Positions 43,772 to 53,316 of a stretch of DNA of 64,000 nt are shown in pieces. A program made the translations under genes and the position numbers. The number at the start of each line of letters is the position of its first letter. Positions within the stretch are counted from its first letter, which is position 1. This stretch comes from Burkholderiaceae bacterium (lineage in GTDB: Bacteria > Pseudomonadota > Gammaproteobacteria > Burkholderiales > Burkholderiaceae): contig CANFOL010000001.1 in the NCBI GenBank assembly GCA_947448695.1, positions 62,001 through 126,000 of the forward strand, in the 5' to 3' direction. Below the pieces are notes generated by a model, which was not told the DNA's origin, searched no databases, and saw only the letters and a list, made by a program, of their open reading frames with translations.

Positions 43772-44538
43772 AAGCTTAACCACTTCAAACCTTCGGAAGT
43801 GCCTTTGAGGGGTTTATATTCACAGCCAACAATACCTTCATAGCCCAAAGTATCTAAAAGATGTAACAGATACTCATAATTGACCTCGCCGACATTAGGT
43901 TCATTACGATGAGGAACTCCGGCAATTTGTATGTGGCCAATATAAGGTAAGTTTTTTGTCAGAAGATTTTCCAAATTACCTTCCATCAATTGCGCATGGA
44001 AAAAATCCATCATGAGTTTCACATTTGGTAAAAGAAGTTCTTTGATGACTTCAATCGCTTGCTCTTGATAATTAAGAAAATACCCTGGCATCGTTATGGT
44101 GTTGATAGGCTCGATTACAATATCAATATCGTAAGGTTCACAGGCAATTGCAGCTTGTTCAATACGTTTTAGATAACACGCCCTGAGTTTTTGATGAGAA
44201 ACACCCTCGGGGATAATACCAGCCATCAAATGCAAATTGGGGCAGTCCATTGCTTGGGCATATTCAATGGCGAGTGCAAGGCCATCATCAAACTCTTTTT
44301 GGCGATCGGGAAGAATGGCTAGACCTTTTTCACCCGCTTGCAAATCACCGGGCGGTAAATTGAATAATTGAAGTTTCAGACCGTGGGTGGTGAGTTGATC
44401 AACAATCGCCTGGGCTGGATAGGTATAAGGAAATAGAAATTCGACAAATTCAAAACCATCGGCCGCAGCCAAACCAAAACGGTCAATAAAATCAACCTCT
44501 TGATACATCATAGAAAGATTTGCTGAAAAGGTAGGCAT
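43762..44538 (-). CDS. hyi: Hydroxypyruvate isomerase (Hyi)
   Basis: The 258-aa TIM-barrel isomerase has FSANLSMMYQEVDFIDRFGLAAADGFEFVE-type N-terminus, IDIVIEPINTITMPGYFL, KLMMDFFHAQLMEGNL (metal ligands D and H) and the C-terminal hallmark GCEYKPLKGTSEGLKW. It interconverts hydroxypyruvate and tartronate semialdehyde. A tartronate-semialdehyde-reductase-like gene exists at 30.4 kb, but glyoxylate carboligase is not in this window. Confidence 0.87.
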   Translation of the reverse strand: MPTFSANLSMMYQEVDFIDRFGLAAADGFEFVEFLFPYTYPAQAIVDQLTTHGLKLQLFNLPPGDLQAGEKGLAILPDRQKEFDDGLALAIEYAQAMDCPNLHLMAGIIPEGVSHQKLRACYLKRIEQAAIACEPYDIDIVIEPINTITMPGYFLNYQEQAIEVIKELLLPNVKLMMDFFHAQLMEGNLENLLTKNLPYIGHIQIAGVPHRNEPNVGEVNYEYLLHLLDTLGYEGIVGCEYKPLKGTSEGLKWLSFYR

Positions 44539-44564
44539 AAATAAATTATTTAGATAGGAAACAG

Positions 44565-45101
44565 TTATTTTTTCTGGGATTTTCTAGCTTGATCACGAAA
44601 TTCCCAAGGTGGGATTGGATTTTCTTGAATCCATAACCCACGTTTATTTTGACTCGCTAGTTCTTGAGCTTTGGCATAACGATTAGCTTCTTCTTCAGGT
44701 TGGGTCTTTGCGTATTTTTTATAATGCCAAGCTACACCTTGTGAGATCATATATTCGTTAATATCTTCATCACCAATTTTGACAACACCTAGCGTCCTAC
44801 TATATTTGTCTTTGCCCCGTGTTTCAACTTTTACATTTTGGGAAAAAACTTTATCACTGAGAGTTTTTTTTGCACGACTACCAAACGCTTGTGATTTTTC
44901 TGGACAATCAATTCCGATTAGGCGAATTTTAATTTGCTCATGTTTGTCATTGAGAATTGTGACAGTATCTCCATCGGCGATGCCGATGACTTTGCCAGTT
45001 ATCGTACTAGTGGACTTAACAAAGTCCTGCGCTGATGTGAAATTAGCTAAGCTAAAAATACTTAAAAATAAAACAAAAATGAGTTTTTTTAGAAGATTCA
45101 T
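44565..45101 (-). CDS. Secreted thermonuclease (staphylococcal nuclease family)
   Basis: A signal peptide (MNLLKKLIFVLFLSIFSLANFTSA) precedes an SNase domain with IGIADGDTVTIL, IRLIGIDCPEKSQAFGSRAKKTL and KYSRTLGVV, which place the catalytic Arg, Glu and Arg. The protein would be exported and degrade DNA or RNA in a calcium-dependent way. It is probably a single-gene unit following hyi by direction, 26 bp upstream of it. Confidence 0.88.
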   Translation of the reverse strand: MNLLKKLIFVLFLSIFSLANFTSAQDFVKSTSTITGKVIGIADGDTVTILNDKHEQIKIRLIGIDCPEKSQAFGSRAKKTLSDKVFSQNVKVETRGKDKYSRTLGVVKIGDEDINEYMISQGVAWHYKKYAKTQPEEEANRYAKAQELASQNKRGLWIQENPIPPWEFRDQARKSQKK

Positions 45102-45190
45102 TATTTCCTAACCATTTGAAAAAACTGATCATTAACTTAAACTGAGCTAACGAGGCATTAGTAACAATTTCATCCTAACTGATATATATT

Positions 45191-46327
45191 TTACATTGAC
45201 TCTTGAAGCATCACTTCATAATCTTCGGATGTGGCGATTTTGGGATTCATCAAATGGCAATGATCTTTTTCGGCACCATGGATTATCTTAGGGAATAAAG
45301 ATTTAGTTACCCCAAGCTCTTTTAAACCTTTTGGAAGTCCCAGTCGTTGATTTAAATCAATAATTGCTGGAATAACATCATCTTCAGACGATAGACCCAT
45401 AGCTAATGCCATACGTGAAATTCTAGATTCTTCCATGACTGATGGTGCATCTTGGTTAAAGCGAATCACACTAGGAAGAAAAATAGCATTTAGAGTTCCG
45501 TGGTGTAACTTAGGATTGACTCCCCCTAAGCTATGACTTAAGCTGTGGACACAGCCTAAACCTTTCTGAAATGCCATTGCACCTTGCATGGAAGCAGACA
45601 TCATTTGTAGACGTGCATTTCGATCCTGACCATTATTTGTAGCTTTTTCAATATGAGCCCATGCTCTTCTTAAGCCATCTAAAGCAATACCATCAGCTGG
45701 CGGATTAAAAGGAGCGGCCATAAAGGTTTCCATGCAATGTGCAATTGCATCCATGCCAGTAGCCGCGGTTAAGAATGGTGGTAATCCGAGCGTTAATAGA
45801 GGGTCGCAGATTGCTGTTTTAGGCATTAAAAACCAAGAGTGCAGTCCTACTTTTCTGCCATCCTCTAAGATCACAATAGCTCCCCTTGCTACTTCACTTC
45901 CAGTGCCGCTAGTTGTTGGAATTGCTATCAAAGGAGCAGCATTGGAGGTGATTTTTGATGATCCACCTTCAATTGTTGCATATGTTTTAAGAGGTCCGGG
46001 ATGTGTTGCCAGGATAGCTACGGCTTTAGCGCAGTCGAGGGATGATCCACCTCCAAGAGCAATCAAACCGTCGCAGTGATGTTGATTAAAAAGCTTTGCG
46101 GCTTCTTGAGCAGCGGCTTCAGTTGGATTCGACGGGGTTTGATCAAAAATGGTGACCGGTAGATCTTTTAATTGAAGCAGTGTTTGAGAAAGAATACCTG
46201 CTTGTCTGATACCTTGGTCAGTAACTAGGAGAGGGTGTTTTATTCCAATACGCTCACACTCCATCGCTAATTTTTCTAAAGCACCGAATTCGATATGTAT
46301 TTGTGTTAGATAATTTATTATTGACAT
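45191..46327 (-). CDS. Iron-containing alcohol dehydrogenase (group III)
   Basis: The 378-aa enzyme has GGGSSLDCAKAVA, IPTTSGTGSEVARGAI, the metal-site segment ATGMDAIAHCMETFMA and GCVHSLSHSLGG...HHGTLNA, with Asp in CDPLLT completing the iron ligands. The family covers alcohol, 1,3-propanediol, 4-hydroxybutyrate and maleylacetate reductases; substrate not determinable. It is a single gene with no repeat of the island operator upstream. Confidence 0.87.
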   Translation of the reverse strand: MSIINYLTQIHIEFGALEKLAMECERIGIKHPLLVTDQGIRQAGILSQTLLQLKDLPVTIFDQTPSNPTEAAAQEAAKLFNQHHCDGLIALGGGSSLDCAKAVAILATHPGPLKTYATIEGGSSKITSNAAPLIAIPTTSGTGSEVARGAIVILEDGRKVGLHSWFLMPKTAICDPLLTLGLPPFLTAATGMDAIAHCMETFMAAPFNPPADGIALDGLRRAWAHIEKATNNGQDRNARLQMMSASMQGAMAFQKGLGCVHSLSHSLGGVNPKLHHGTLNAIFLPSVIRFNQDAPSVMEESRISRMALAMGLSSEDDVIPAIIDLNQRLGLPKGLKELGVTKSLFPKIIHGAEKDHCHLMNPKIATSEDYEVMLQESM

Positions 46328-46454
46328 ATATAGTTTTTATGACAAAAAAGATTATGTTTGCCATATATTTTTCGTAAAGTTATAAGATTAGTAAATTCTA
46401 ACAAAAAAATATGGGGGTATTTGTTAGATAAATCCTAAAATTATTTGAATTTAA

Positions 46455-46782
46455 TTTATCCATCAGATTGATATTGACTCATTTATTCTTGGTGAAAATT
46501 TTAAGCAAGTAAGAGAACTGCAGGGTAAAACCCGCTCTTCTATTAGTCAACAATTATGTTGTTCTGAATTGCAAATTCAATAAATTAAAGAAGGTGGAAG
46601 GTCTTTTTTTACACAGAGTCACAAAAACTAAAAAAGCCCTAAAAATGGCGCAACTCCGAGGAATGAAACACGATCAGGGATTTTTGGGCGTTGCTCTAGC
46701 ACTAATAAGTAAATTAAATTTTGATGGTTTCCACGTGATGAAAACGCTTTCTCAAATGGACTCTATATACGCAAAGTATTGA
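46455..46782 (+). pseudogene. Decayed helix-turn-helix regulator gene
   Basis: In frame from 46455 a peptide without start codon reads ILGENFKQVRELQGKT, SSISQQLCCSELQIQ, then TAA at 46581, then IKEGGRSFFTQSHKN and another stop. After a +1 shift the ORF-track frame continues KKALKMAQLRGMKHDQ. Together these match the usual order of cytosolic HTH proteins (LGxxLxxxRExxGxS, LSxxQIxxxEEG, FYxxxHKxxxAxKVAxLLG). Missing start, nonsense codons and a frameshift mark it as a remnant. No functional product is expected. Confidence 0.55.
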
Positions 46783-46986
46783 ACTTAAAGAAGTTCATTT
46801 CTATGGCGTACAGAGCCTATGAAATCGATTTTAGTCAGCCAGCCTAGAGAAAAAATGAATCGGATATATTTTCAAACTCAGTTCCTTCATCGCTGAAATT
46901 AAATGCCTTTACGGATCATAATTCCGGGATGGTAACACTTGATAATTGGTTAAATTACAGCGCTAACATTATTTCTGAATAGTCAT
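46783..46986. other. Intergenic stretch without recognisable gene
   Basis: Part of the 745-bp gap between the alcohol dehydrogenase and the fumarylpyruvate hydrolase gene. All frames contain early stops and no RNA-gene fold, repeat or mobile-element end is apparent. It is probably residue of the decayed gene to its left. The left part of the gap (46328-46454) likewise holds only AT-rich sequence that should contain the alcohol dehydrogenase promoter. Confidence 0.5.
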
Positions 46987-47014
46987 AAAAGAAATCCTGG
47001 GTAGGGATTCTTTT
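46987..47014 (+). terminator. Terminator-like hairpin upstream of the fumarylpyruvate hydrolase gene
   Basis: AAAAGAAATCC (46987-46997) and GGGATTCTTTT (47004-47014) pair with one bulge around the loop TGGGTAG, followed by further T-rich sequence. It could be the original terminator of the decayed gene or a leader structure for the downstream catabolic operon starting at 47073. Confidence 0.4.
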
Positions 47015-47072
47015 GCCTTTTGGTTTATCATCCTATCAAGTCTAATTAAAACAACTTGAAAGGCAGCGAATC

Positions 47073-47768
47073 ATGGATTATGTTTATACTCCAGAACCCA
47101 TTCCAAGTGTCCCTGTGCGGGGCTCACACTTACAATATGCTGTTTCTAGAATCTTCTGTGTGGGAAGAAACTATGCTGCTCATGCAAGAGAAATGGGCTT
47201 CGATCCTGATCGTGAGCCGCCATTTTATTTCACAAAGGCAGCTAACTCTTTAGTTTTAAGTGGTGCAACTATCCCCTATTCGCTAGGTACTAGTAACCTC
47301 CATTATGAAATGGAATTAGTCATAGCAATTAGCAAGCCCGCATTTAGAGTCTCTGTTGAAACTGCACAAGATCATATTTACGGTTATGCATGTGGTTTGG
47401 ATATGACCAGAAGAGATTTACAAATTAAAAGTCGAGAAATTGGTCGTCCATGGGATTTCGGTAAGGCATTTGAAAATTCTGCAGTAATTACCCCATTGGT
47501 TCCTAAATCAGAAATTGGTGAACTTAACCTTGGCAATATTGATTTGTTTGTGAATGGAGTTACCAAACAAAAAGCGGACTTAAAAGATATGATTTGGAAC
47601 GTTTCAGAGATTATTTCTAATTTATCTGAGTACTACCATTTAAATACCGGTGATTTGATTTATACAGGGACTCCAGAAGGAGTAGGTCCGGTTGTAACAG
47701 GCGACCATTTGGTCGGAAATATTGATCAATTAGGAAGTTTAGAACTTCATATTGGTCCTGCAGAATAA
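47073..47768 (+). CDS. Fumarylacetoacetate hydrolase family protein, fumarylpyruvate hydrolase-like (NagK)
   Basis: The 231-aa protein has IFCVGRNYAAHAREMGFDPDREPPFYFTKA, metal ligands in NLHYEMELVIAI and GLDMTRRDLQ, and the C-terminal YTGTPEGVGPVVTGD. The short length and the REPPFYF / DMTRRDLQ segments are typical of fumarylpyruvate hydrolase, last step of the gentisate pathway (to fumarate and pyruvate). It heads a unit with the CoA transferase and thiolase genes. Acylpyruvate hydrolase activity is an alternative. Confidence 0.82.
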   Translation: MDYVYTPEPIPSVPVRGSHLQYAVSRIFCVGRNYAAHAREMGFDPDREPPFYFTKAANSLVLSGATIPYSLGTSNLHYEMELVIAISKPAFRVSVETAQDHIYGYACGLDMTRRDLQIKSREIGRPWDFGKAFENSAVITPLVPKSEIGELNLGNIDLFVNGVTKQKADLKDMIWNVSEIISNLSEYYHLNTGDLIYTGTPEGVGPVVTGDHLVGNIDQLGSLELHIGPAE

Positions 47769-47784
47769 ATATTGTTGAGATTAA

Positions 47785-48456
47785 ATGATTAATAAAATTT
47801 TAAGTAAGATGGAAGATGCCTTTAGTGGTCTAAAGGATGGTGCAACAATTATGATTGGTGGTTTCGGGGGATCTGGTATCCCCCATGATTTAATTGATTG
47901 CCTTGTTAAGCAAGATGCTAAGGAACTAGTCATTATCACGAATAATGCAGGAAGTGGAGAGACTGGGATAGCTGCTTTGTTAAAGGAGCGTCGGGTAAGA
48001 AAAATTATTTGCTCATATCCTCGAATGGCTGACTCTCACCATTTTGAAACTCTTTATCGATCAAAACAAATCGAGTTAGAGTTAGTTCCTCAGGGAAATC
48101 TTGCAGAGCGAATTCGTGCTCAAGGTGCTGGATTAGGTGGTTTTTTCACTCAAACAGCTTATGGAACTCTATTGGCCCAAGGTAAAGAAACACGACTGAT
48201 TAATGGTAAAAATTATGTCTTTGAGACACCCTTAGCCGCTGATTTTGCTCTTATTAGAGCTTTGCGCGCGGACCGTTATGGAAACTTGGTATATCGTAAA
48301 GCAGCTCGTAATTTTGGTCCAGTCATGGCAATGGCCGCCACTACAACAATTGCGCAGGTCCATGAAGTTGTTGAGATTGGCGAGATTGACCCTGAGACGG
48401 TAGTCACACCAGGAATTTTTGTTAAACATGTCGCACTAGTTAGAGGTGACGCATGA
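47785..48456 (+). CDS. pcaI: 3-oxoacid CoA-transferase subunit A (PcaI-like)
   Basis: The 223-aa protein is a class I CoA-transferase alpha subunit: MIGGFGGSGIPHDLIDCL near residue 25, TNNAGSGETGIAALLKERRV, and GLGGFFTQTAYGT. With subunit B it moves CoA from succinyl-CoA to 3-oxoadipate (or acetoacetate). The adjacent beta-ketoadipyl-type thiolase favours the oxoadipate reading. It overlaps subunit B by 4 bp. Confidence 0.87.
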   Translation: MINKILSKMEDAFSGLKDGATIMIGGFGGSGIPHDLIDCLVKQDAKELVIITNNAGSGETGIAALLKERRVRKIICSYPRMADSHHFETLYRSKQIELELVPQGNLAERIRAQGAGLGGFFTQTAYGTLLAQGKETRLINGKNYVFETPLAADFALIRALRADRYGNLVYRKAARNFGPVMAMAATTTIAQVHEVVEIGEIDPETVVTPGIFVKHVALVRGDA

Positions 48457-49109
48457 GTCAAAATAATTTAAAGCCCATTACAAGAAATGAGATTGCCCAG
48501 AAAATAGCTCTTCATATTGAGGAGGGGGCTTATGTCAATCTCGGTATTGGAATGCCTACATTGGTAGCCAACTATTTGCCTGATGATAAAGAAATCTTTT
48601 TACATTCCGAAAATGGGATTTTGGGTATGGGGCCTGCTCCAGAAAAAGGGCAGGAGGATTGGGACTTAATCAATGCGGGTAAACAGCCTGTAACCCTTGA
48701 ACCTGGAGGAGCATTTTTTCATCAGGCGGATTCTTTTGCAATGATGCGTGGTGGTCACTTAGATATTTGTGTACTTGGGGCTTTTCAAGTTTCACAAACT
48801 GGCGACTTGGCAAGTTGGCACACTGGAGAGGTTGATGCTATTCCTGCTGTAGGTGGTGCAATGGATCTTGCAGTAGGAGCCAAAAAAACCTTTGTCATGA
48901 TGGAACATCAAACAAAAGATGGGGTTAGTAAGTTAGTCGAGAAATGTACCTATCCATTAACTGGAGTAGCTTGCGTAGCAATGGTATTTACAGATCTTGG
49001 TATTTTTGAAATTACCCCTAAGGGGTTTTTAGTCAAAGAGTTATTTAATGGCATGAGTTTAGAAACTGTTCAAGCTGTTACTAAAGCTCAATTAATTATA
49101 GGAAATTGA
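48453..49109 (+). CDS. pcaJ: 3-oxoacid CoA-transferase subunit B (PcaJ-like)
   Basis: The 218-aa beta subunit has VNLGIGMPTLVANYLPDDKEIFLHSENGILGMG, whose SENG glutamate is the catalytic CoA acceptor, and GGHLDICVLGAFQVSQTGDLASW. It pairs with the preceding subunit. The 1-bp gap to the thiolase start indicates a coupled pcaIJF-type operon. Confidence 0.88.
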   Translation: MSQNNLKPITRNEIAQKIALHIEEGAYVNLGIGMPTLVANYLPDDKEIFLHSENGILGMGPAPEKGQEDWDLINAGKQPVTLEPGGAFFHQADSFAMMRGGHLDICVLGAFQVSQTGDLASWHTGEVDAIPAVGGAMDLAVGAKKTFVMMEHQTKDGVSKLVEKCTYPLTGVACVAMVFTDLGIFEITPKGFLVKELFNGMSLETVQAVTKAQLIIGN

Positions 49110-49110
49110 A

Positions 49111-50325
49111 ATGTCAAATGTAATACCTGTTGCTTATATTTGTGATGCCGTTAGAACACCGATTGGTCGCTATGGTGGCATCTTATCTAGTATTCGTACT
49201 GACGATTTAGGCGCTTTGCCGATCAAAGCTCTGATGGCCAGAAATCCATCGGTAGATTGGACAAAGTTAGATGAAGTAGTTTATGGTAATGCCAATCAAG
49301 CGGGTGAAGATAATCGTAATGTTGCCCATATGAGTTCATTATTAGCAGGATTACCTATTGAAGTTCCAGGCTCAACTGTCAATCGTTTATGTGGATCGGG
49401 AATGGATGCTATAGGTGTTGTAGCACGTGCGATTGCTTCCGGACAAATACAGATGGGCATAGCAGGTGGGGTTGAGAGTATGAGTCGTGCGCCATTTGTG
49501 ATGCCAAAAGCTGAAACTGCCTTTTCTAGAAATAATGCGGTTTATGACACAACAATCGGATGGCGTTTTGTTAATCCATTGATGAAAAAAATGTATGGTG
49601 TTGACTCGATGCCAGAGACTGCACAAAACGTCGCTGATGACTACTCTGTATCTCGTGCTGATCAAGATGCATTTGCTTTAAGAAGTCAGGAAAAAGCTTT
49701 AGCCTCACAAAATAATGGACGTTTAGGTAAAGAAATCATACCTGTCAATATTACATCCAAAAAAGGTGAGGTTTTTACTTTTCTATTAGATGAACATCCA
49801 CGTTCAACAAGCATTGAAGCTTTACAAAAATTAAAGCCTATTGTTCGACCTGATGGTAGTGTTACTGCGGGTAATTCATCGGGTGTCAATGATGGGGCAT
49901 GCGCTGTTTTGATTGCATCTGAACAAGCAATGAATCAATATCAATTAAAACCACGAGCAAAAATTTTAGGTATGGCTACTGCAGGAGTGCCCCCAAGGAT
50001 TATGGGGATTGGTCCTGCACCGGCGAGTAAAAAATTATTAGCGCAGTTAGGAATGACCATTGATCAGGTTGATGTCATTGAACTTAATGAAGCATTTGCA
50101 GCACAAGGAATTGCGACGCTTCGGGAACTAGGCGTTGCAGATGACGATGCGCGAGTAAATCCAAATGGTGGCGCTATTGCACTTGGACATCCTTTAGGTA
50201 TGAGCGGCGCTAGATTAGTGACTACAGCCCTTTATGAGTTAGAACATCGTCAGGGACGTTATGCCCTCTGTACGATGTGCATTGGTGTAGGGCAGGGTAT
50301 TGCGATGATGATTGAACGGGTTTAA
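49111..50325 (+). CDS. pcaF: 3-oxoadipyl-CoA thiolase (PcaF-like)
   Basis: The 404-aa thiolase has the acyl-enzyme cysteine in [20 protein letters not shown] (about 92), [12 protein letters not shown], the histidine in [18 protein letters not shown] (about 357) and the second cysteine in [10 protein letters not shown]. Strong similarity to PcaF/PaaJ suggests cleavage of 3-oxoadipyl-CoA to succinyl-CoA and acetyl-CoA, the terminal step shared by the box and beta-ketoadipate routes. General acetyl-CoA acyltransferase activity is the alternative. Confidence 0.9.
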   Translation: MSNVIPVAYICDAVRTPIGRYGGILSSIRTDDLGALPIKALMARNPSVDWTKLDEVVYGNANQAGEDNRNVAHMSSLLAGLPIEVPGSTVNRLCGSGMDAIGVVARAIASGQIQMGIAGGVESMSRAPFVMPKAETAFSRNNAVYDTTIGWRFVNPLMKKMYGVDSMPETAQNVADDYSVSRADQDAFALRSQEKALASQNNGRLGKEIIPVNITSKKGEVFTFLLDEHPRSTSIEALQKLKPIVRPDGSVTAGNSSGVNDGACAVLIASEQAMNQYQLKPRAKILGMATAGVPPRIMGIGPAPASKKLLAQLGMTIDQVDVIELNEAFAAQGIATLRELGVADDDARVNPNGGAIALGHPLGMSGARLVTTALYELEHRQGRYALCTMCIGVGQGIAMMIERV

Positions 50326-50341
50326 ATAGACCTTTGATGTC

Positions 50342-51040
50342 ATGGTAAAACAAAATGTGAGCACCATTGTTGATGAAGTGATTCGAACCAGAAAATCTGT
50401 CCGATCCTTTTTACCAACATCGATACCCAATCAAACCGTTTTAGATATTATCGAAGTTGCAGGGAGAGCTCCTTCGGGATCCAACATACAACCATGGAAA
50501 GTTTATGTGATTGAAGGCGCTGCCAAAGAGCGACTTTCTGATTCTGTGAAGGCCGTATTCAATGACCCTGTCTTACGGTCTTTACATCGTCCAGAATATA
50601 TTTATTATCCTAAAAACTGGGTTGAGCCATTTTTATCTAGACGTCGTAAAGTTGGTTTTGATTTATATAAATTAGTGGGTATTGCTCGTGGTGAAAATCA
50701 AAAGATGCATGAACAACATGCGAGAAATTTTGATTTTTTTGGCGCTCCAACCATATTGTTTTTCTCCATACCAAGAATGATGGAGCAGGGTAGTTGGTTA
50801 GATTACGGAATGTTTTTACAAAACATTATGATTGCAGCGAATGGCCGTGGAATTGGTTCTTGCCCTCAAGCTGCTTTTATTTCTTATCACAAAATCGTCG
50901 CAGAGCACCTTGGCTTTGCTGAGGATGAACAATTGGTCTGTTGTATATCACTAGGTTACGAAAATACACAAGCTCCAGAAAATCAACTCCTCACGGAACG
51001 TATCCCTGTTCAGGAATACGTTCGATTTGTACAAAACTAA
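50342..51040 (+). CDS. Nitroreductase family FMN oxidoreductase
   Basis: The 232-aa protein has the nitroreductase FMN-binding start RTRKSVRSFLPTSIPNQTV, EVAGRAPSGSNIQPWKVYVI, and ANGRGIGSCPQAAFISYHKIVAEHLG. It would reduce nitro groups, quinones or an enone using NAD(P)H. It follows pcaF by 16 bp and likely shares its transcript, suggesting a role in aromatic metabolism. The substrate is unknown. Confidence 0.87.
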   Translation: MVKQNVSTIVDEVIRTRKSVRSFLPTSIPNQTVLDIIEVAGRAPSGSNIQPWKVYVIEGAAKERLSDSVKAVFNDPVLRSLHRPEYIYYPKNWVEPFLSRRRKVGFDLYKLVGIARGENQKMHEQHARNFDFFGAPTILFFSIPRMMEQGSWLDYGMFLQNIMIAANGRGIGSCPQAAFISYHKIVAEHLGFAEDEQLVCCISLGYENTQAPENQLLTERIPVQEYVRFVQN

Positions 51041-51041
51041 G

Positions 51042-52367
51042 TTATTTCTTTTTCAAGGCTTGTTCGTCAAGACTTTTTAATAAAGCCATTTTTTCTTTAA
51101 TTTGAATTTCTAACCCGCGATCTGTAGGTAAGTACCATTGTGGATTTTTCATGCCTTCAGGTAAGTAGGATTCACCAGCGGCATAGGCATGTGGTTCATC
51201 ATGAGCATAGCGATACCGCTGTCCATAAGCTAAATTTTTCATTAACTGAGTTGGAGCATTTCGTAAGTGTAGAGGAACCTCTTGACTAGAGTCCTTTGCT
51301 ACATAATCTTTTGCAGCATTATAAGCGTTATAGGCAGAGTTGCTTTTTGCAGCCAGCGCTAAGTAAATTACCGCCTCACCCAAGGCTAATTCCCCTTCGG
51401 GAGAGCCTAATCTTTCATAGGTTTGTACGGCATCTAAACATATTTGAATAGCTCTAGGATCTGCAAGACCGATATCCTCCCAGGCCATACGAATGATTCT
51501 TCGACCTAAATATAATGGGTCAGCTCCACCATCGAACATTCGACATAGCCAATAAAGAGCAGCATCAGGATGAGATCCTCGCACGGATTTATGAAGTGCG
51601 GAAATTTGATCATAAAAATGTTCCCCACCTTTATCAAAGCGCCGTCCTTGAGATTGAAGTACTTGGTTTAGAAGGATTTGATCAATAAAAAAATGATCTT
51701 TATTTATTTGATTGGCGAGAGCTTGATCGATCGCGTTTAAAAATCTTCGACCATCACCATCAGCAAAATTAATTAAAATTTGTATTGCCTCCTCAGAAAC
51801 ATCCAAGGGTCGCTTAATTATTTCCGGAATATTTAGCAGTAAAGTTCTAAGATGCTTTTCTTCTAGGGGTTTTAAGACATAGGTATGAGCTCGAGACAAA
51901 AGTGCAGAGTTGACTTCGAAGGATGGATTTTCTGTTGTTGCGCCAATAAAAGTAAGAAGACCTGATTCAACAAATGGCAAAAGAGCATCTTGTTGCCCCT
52001 TATTGAAACGGTGAATTTCATCAACAAAGAGAATGGTTTTTTTCTGATATTGTTGTTCAATTTGTGATGCTTCCTCTACAGCTTGACGAATATCTTTCAC
52101 ACCAGCAAGAACAGCAGACAAAGCAATAAAGTGATAATCAAAAACGGATGCCATAAGTCGTGCAAGGCTGGTTTTTCCAACTCCAGGAGGACCCCATAAA
52201 ATCATGGAATGGATTTTTTTTGATTTAAATGCAATTTGTAATGACTTGTTTAATCCTAAAATATGCTCTTGGCCTACAACATCCTCAATTTTTTTTGGTC
52301 GCATGACTTCAGCCAAAGGTTTTTGGGGCCAAAGGTCTTTAGAATCCAGAGAAAAATGATTCAGCAT
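51042..52367 (-). CDS. rarA: Replication-associated recombination protein A (RarA/MgsA AAA ATPase)
   Basis: The clamp-loader-like ATPase acts at stalled replication forks. Visible are [16 protein letters not shown], Walker [16 protein letters not shown], Walker [21 protein letters not shown], sensor 1 [13 protein letters not shown] and the C-terminal [13 protein letters not shown] tetramerisation region. The ORF track starts too early; ATG 52367 ([14 protein letters not shown]) gives 441 aa, standard for RarA, and leaves 44 bp to the divergent purU. Confidence 0.93.
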   Translation of the reverse strand: MLNHFSLDSKDLWPQKPLAEVMRPKKIEDVVGQEHILGLNKSLQIAFKSKKIHSMILWGPPGVGKTSLARLMASVFDYHFIALSAVLAGVKDIRQAVEEASQIEQQYQKKTILFVDEIHRFNKGQQDALLPFVESGLLTFIGATTENPSFEVNSALLSRAHTYVLKPLEEKHLRTLLLNIPEIIKRPLDVSEEAIQILINFADGDGRRFLNAIDQALANQINKDHFFIDQILLNQVLQSQGRRFDKGGEHFYDQISALHKSVRGSHPDAALYWLCRMFDGGADPLYLGRRIIRMAWEDIGLADPRAIQICLDAVQTYERLGSPEGELALGEAVIYLALAAKSNSAYNAYNAAKDYVAKDSSQEVPLHLRNAPTQLMKNLAYGQRYRYAHDEPHAYAAGESYLPEGMKNPQWYLPTDRGLEIQIKEKMALLKSLDEQALKKK

Positions 52368-52411
52368 GATGGATACTTTATTGAAATTTGAAATTGGAAG
52401 ATAATAATGCC

Positions 52412-53308
52412 ATGAATACATTATCCACAAGCCAACAAAGTTCTACTCATCCTGGTTATATTTTGACAATTATTTGTCCGGATCGACCAGGGATTGTCTA
52501 TGCGGTTACTCAATTTTTATTTGAACAACAATGCAATATTGCTGATTCTGCTCAATATACAGACCCTTTTTCAGGACGTTTTTTTATGCGTATTCATTTT
52601 GAGCAAATAGAAAAATCCTTAATACTTAGTCAAATAGAGCAGGATTTCTCAAGTATTCAGAATCGCTTTCAGATGGATGCCAAATTTTACAGTTTGTTGC
52701 AACTGCCACGTGTATTAATCATGGTTTCAAAATTTGGTCATTGCTTGAATGATCTATTATTTCGGACTAAATCTGGTAATTTGCCCATTGAGATTGCTGG
52801 TATTGGTTCTAATCATCATGATTTCAATGATTTGGCAAAGTCATATCAAATCCCTTATCATTTTTTTCCAATTACTTCAGCTTTAGATGAACGTAAAAAT
52901 GATGTTGAGCAACAATTGCTTGAGCTCGTTGAAAAAGAAAGAATTGATTTGGTAGTCCTTGCGCGATATATGCAGATATTATCACCCAGATTGTGTGAGG
53001 CTTTAGCAGGAAAAGTCATCAATATTCACCATTCTTTCTTACCAAGTTTTAAAGGCGCTAAACCCTACTTGCAGGCTCATCAACGCGGCGTTAAATTGAT
53101 TGGCGCAACTGCGCATTACGTTACTACGGATTTAGATGAGGGACCTATTATTGAACAGGAGGTTTCGCGCGTCAATCATGCGATGACGCCAGATCAACTT
53201 ACTGCGATTGGTCGAGATGTAGAGTCCATGGCACTTGCTAGAGCAATTCAATGGCATGCCGAACACCGTATTTTATTGAATGGTAAAAGTACGGTGATAT
53301 TCCAATAG
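52412..53308 (+). CDS. purU: Formyltetrahydrofolate deformylase PurU
   Basis: The enzyme hydrolyses 10-formyl-THF to THF and formate. The 298-aa protein from ATG 52412 has an N-terminal ACT domain (YILTIICPDRPGIVYAVTQFLFEQQCNI) and a C-terminal formyltransferase-like domain with LARYMQILS, INIHHSFLPSFKGAKPY and GATAHYVTTDLDEGPII. The ORF-track TTG eight codons upstream overlaps the probable promoter and is not used. Confidence 0.93.
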   Translation: MNTLSTSQQSSTHPGYILTIICPDRPGIVYAVTQFLFEQQCNIADSAQYTDPFSGRFFMRIHFEQIEKSLILSQIEQDFSSIQNRFQMDAKFYSLLQLPRVLIMVSKFGHCLNDLLFRTKSGNLPIEIAGIGSNHHDFNDLAKSYQIPYHFFPITSALDERKNDVEQQLLELVEKERIDLVVLARYMQILSPRLCEALAGKVINIHHSFLPSFKGAKPYLQAHQRGVKLIGATAHYVTTDLDEGPIIEQEVSRVNHAMTPDQLTAIGRDVESMALARAIQWHAEHRILLNGKSTVIFQ

Positions 53309-53316
53309 TTCGACAA

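Noticed and set aside
45128-45138. ACTGATCATTA upstream of the thermonuclease as a seventh TetR-regulon operator
   Set aside because: Only one half-site (ATCATT) matches; the other arm is absent, and the gene is unrelated to the island.
46594-46782. 62-aa ORF as a genuine small gene
   Set aside because: It lacks a ribosome site and continues, after a frameshift, an upstream HTH-like translation with a stop codon, so it is better explained as pseudogene.
52412-53308. Functional link between PurU (formate release) and BoxC (formate release)
   Set aside because: purU is a one-carbon housekeeping gene 45 kb away and divergent from rarA; sharing a product is not evidence of a common pathway.
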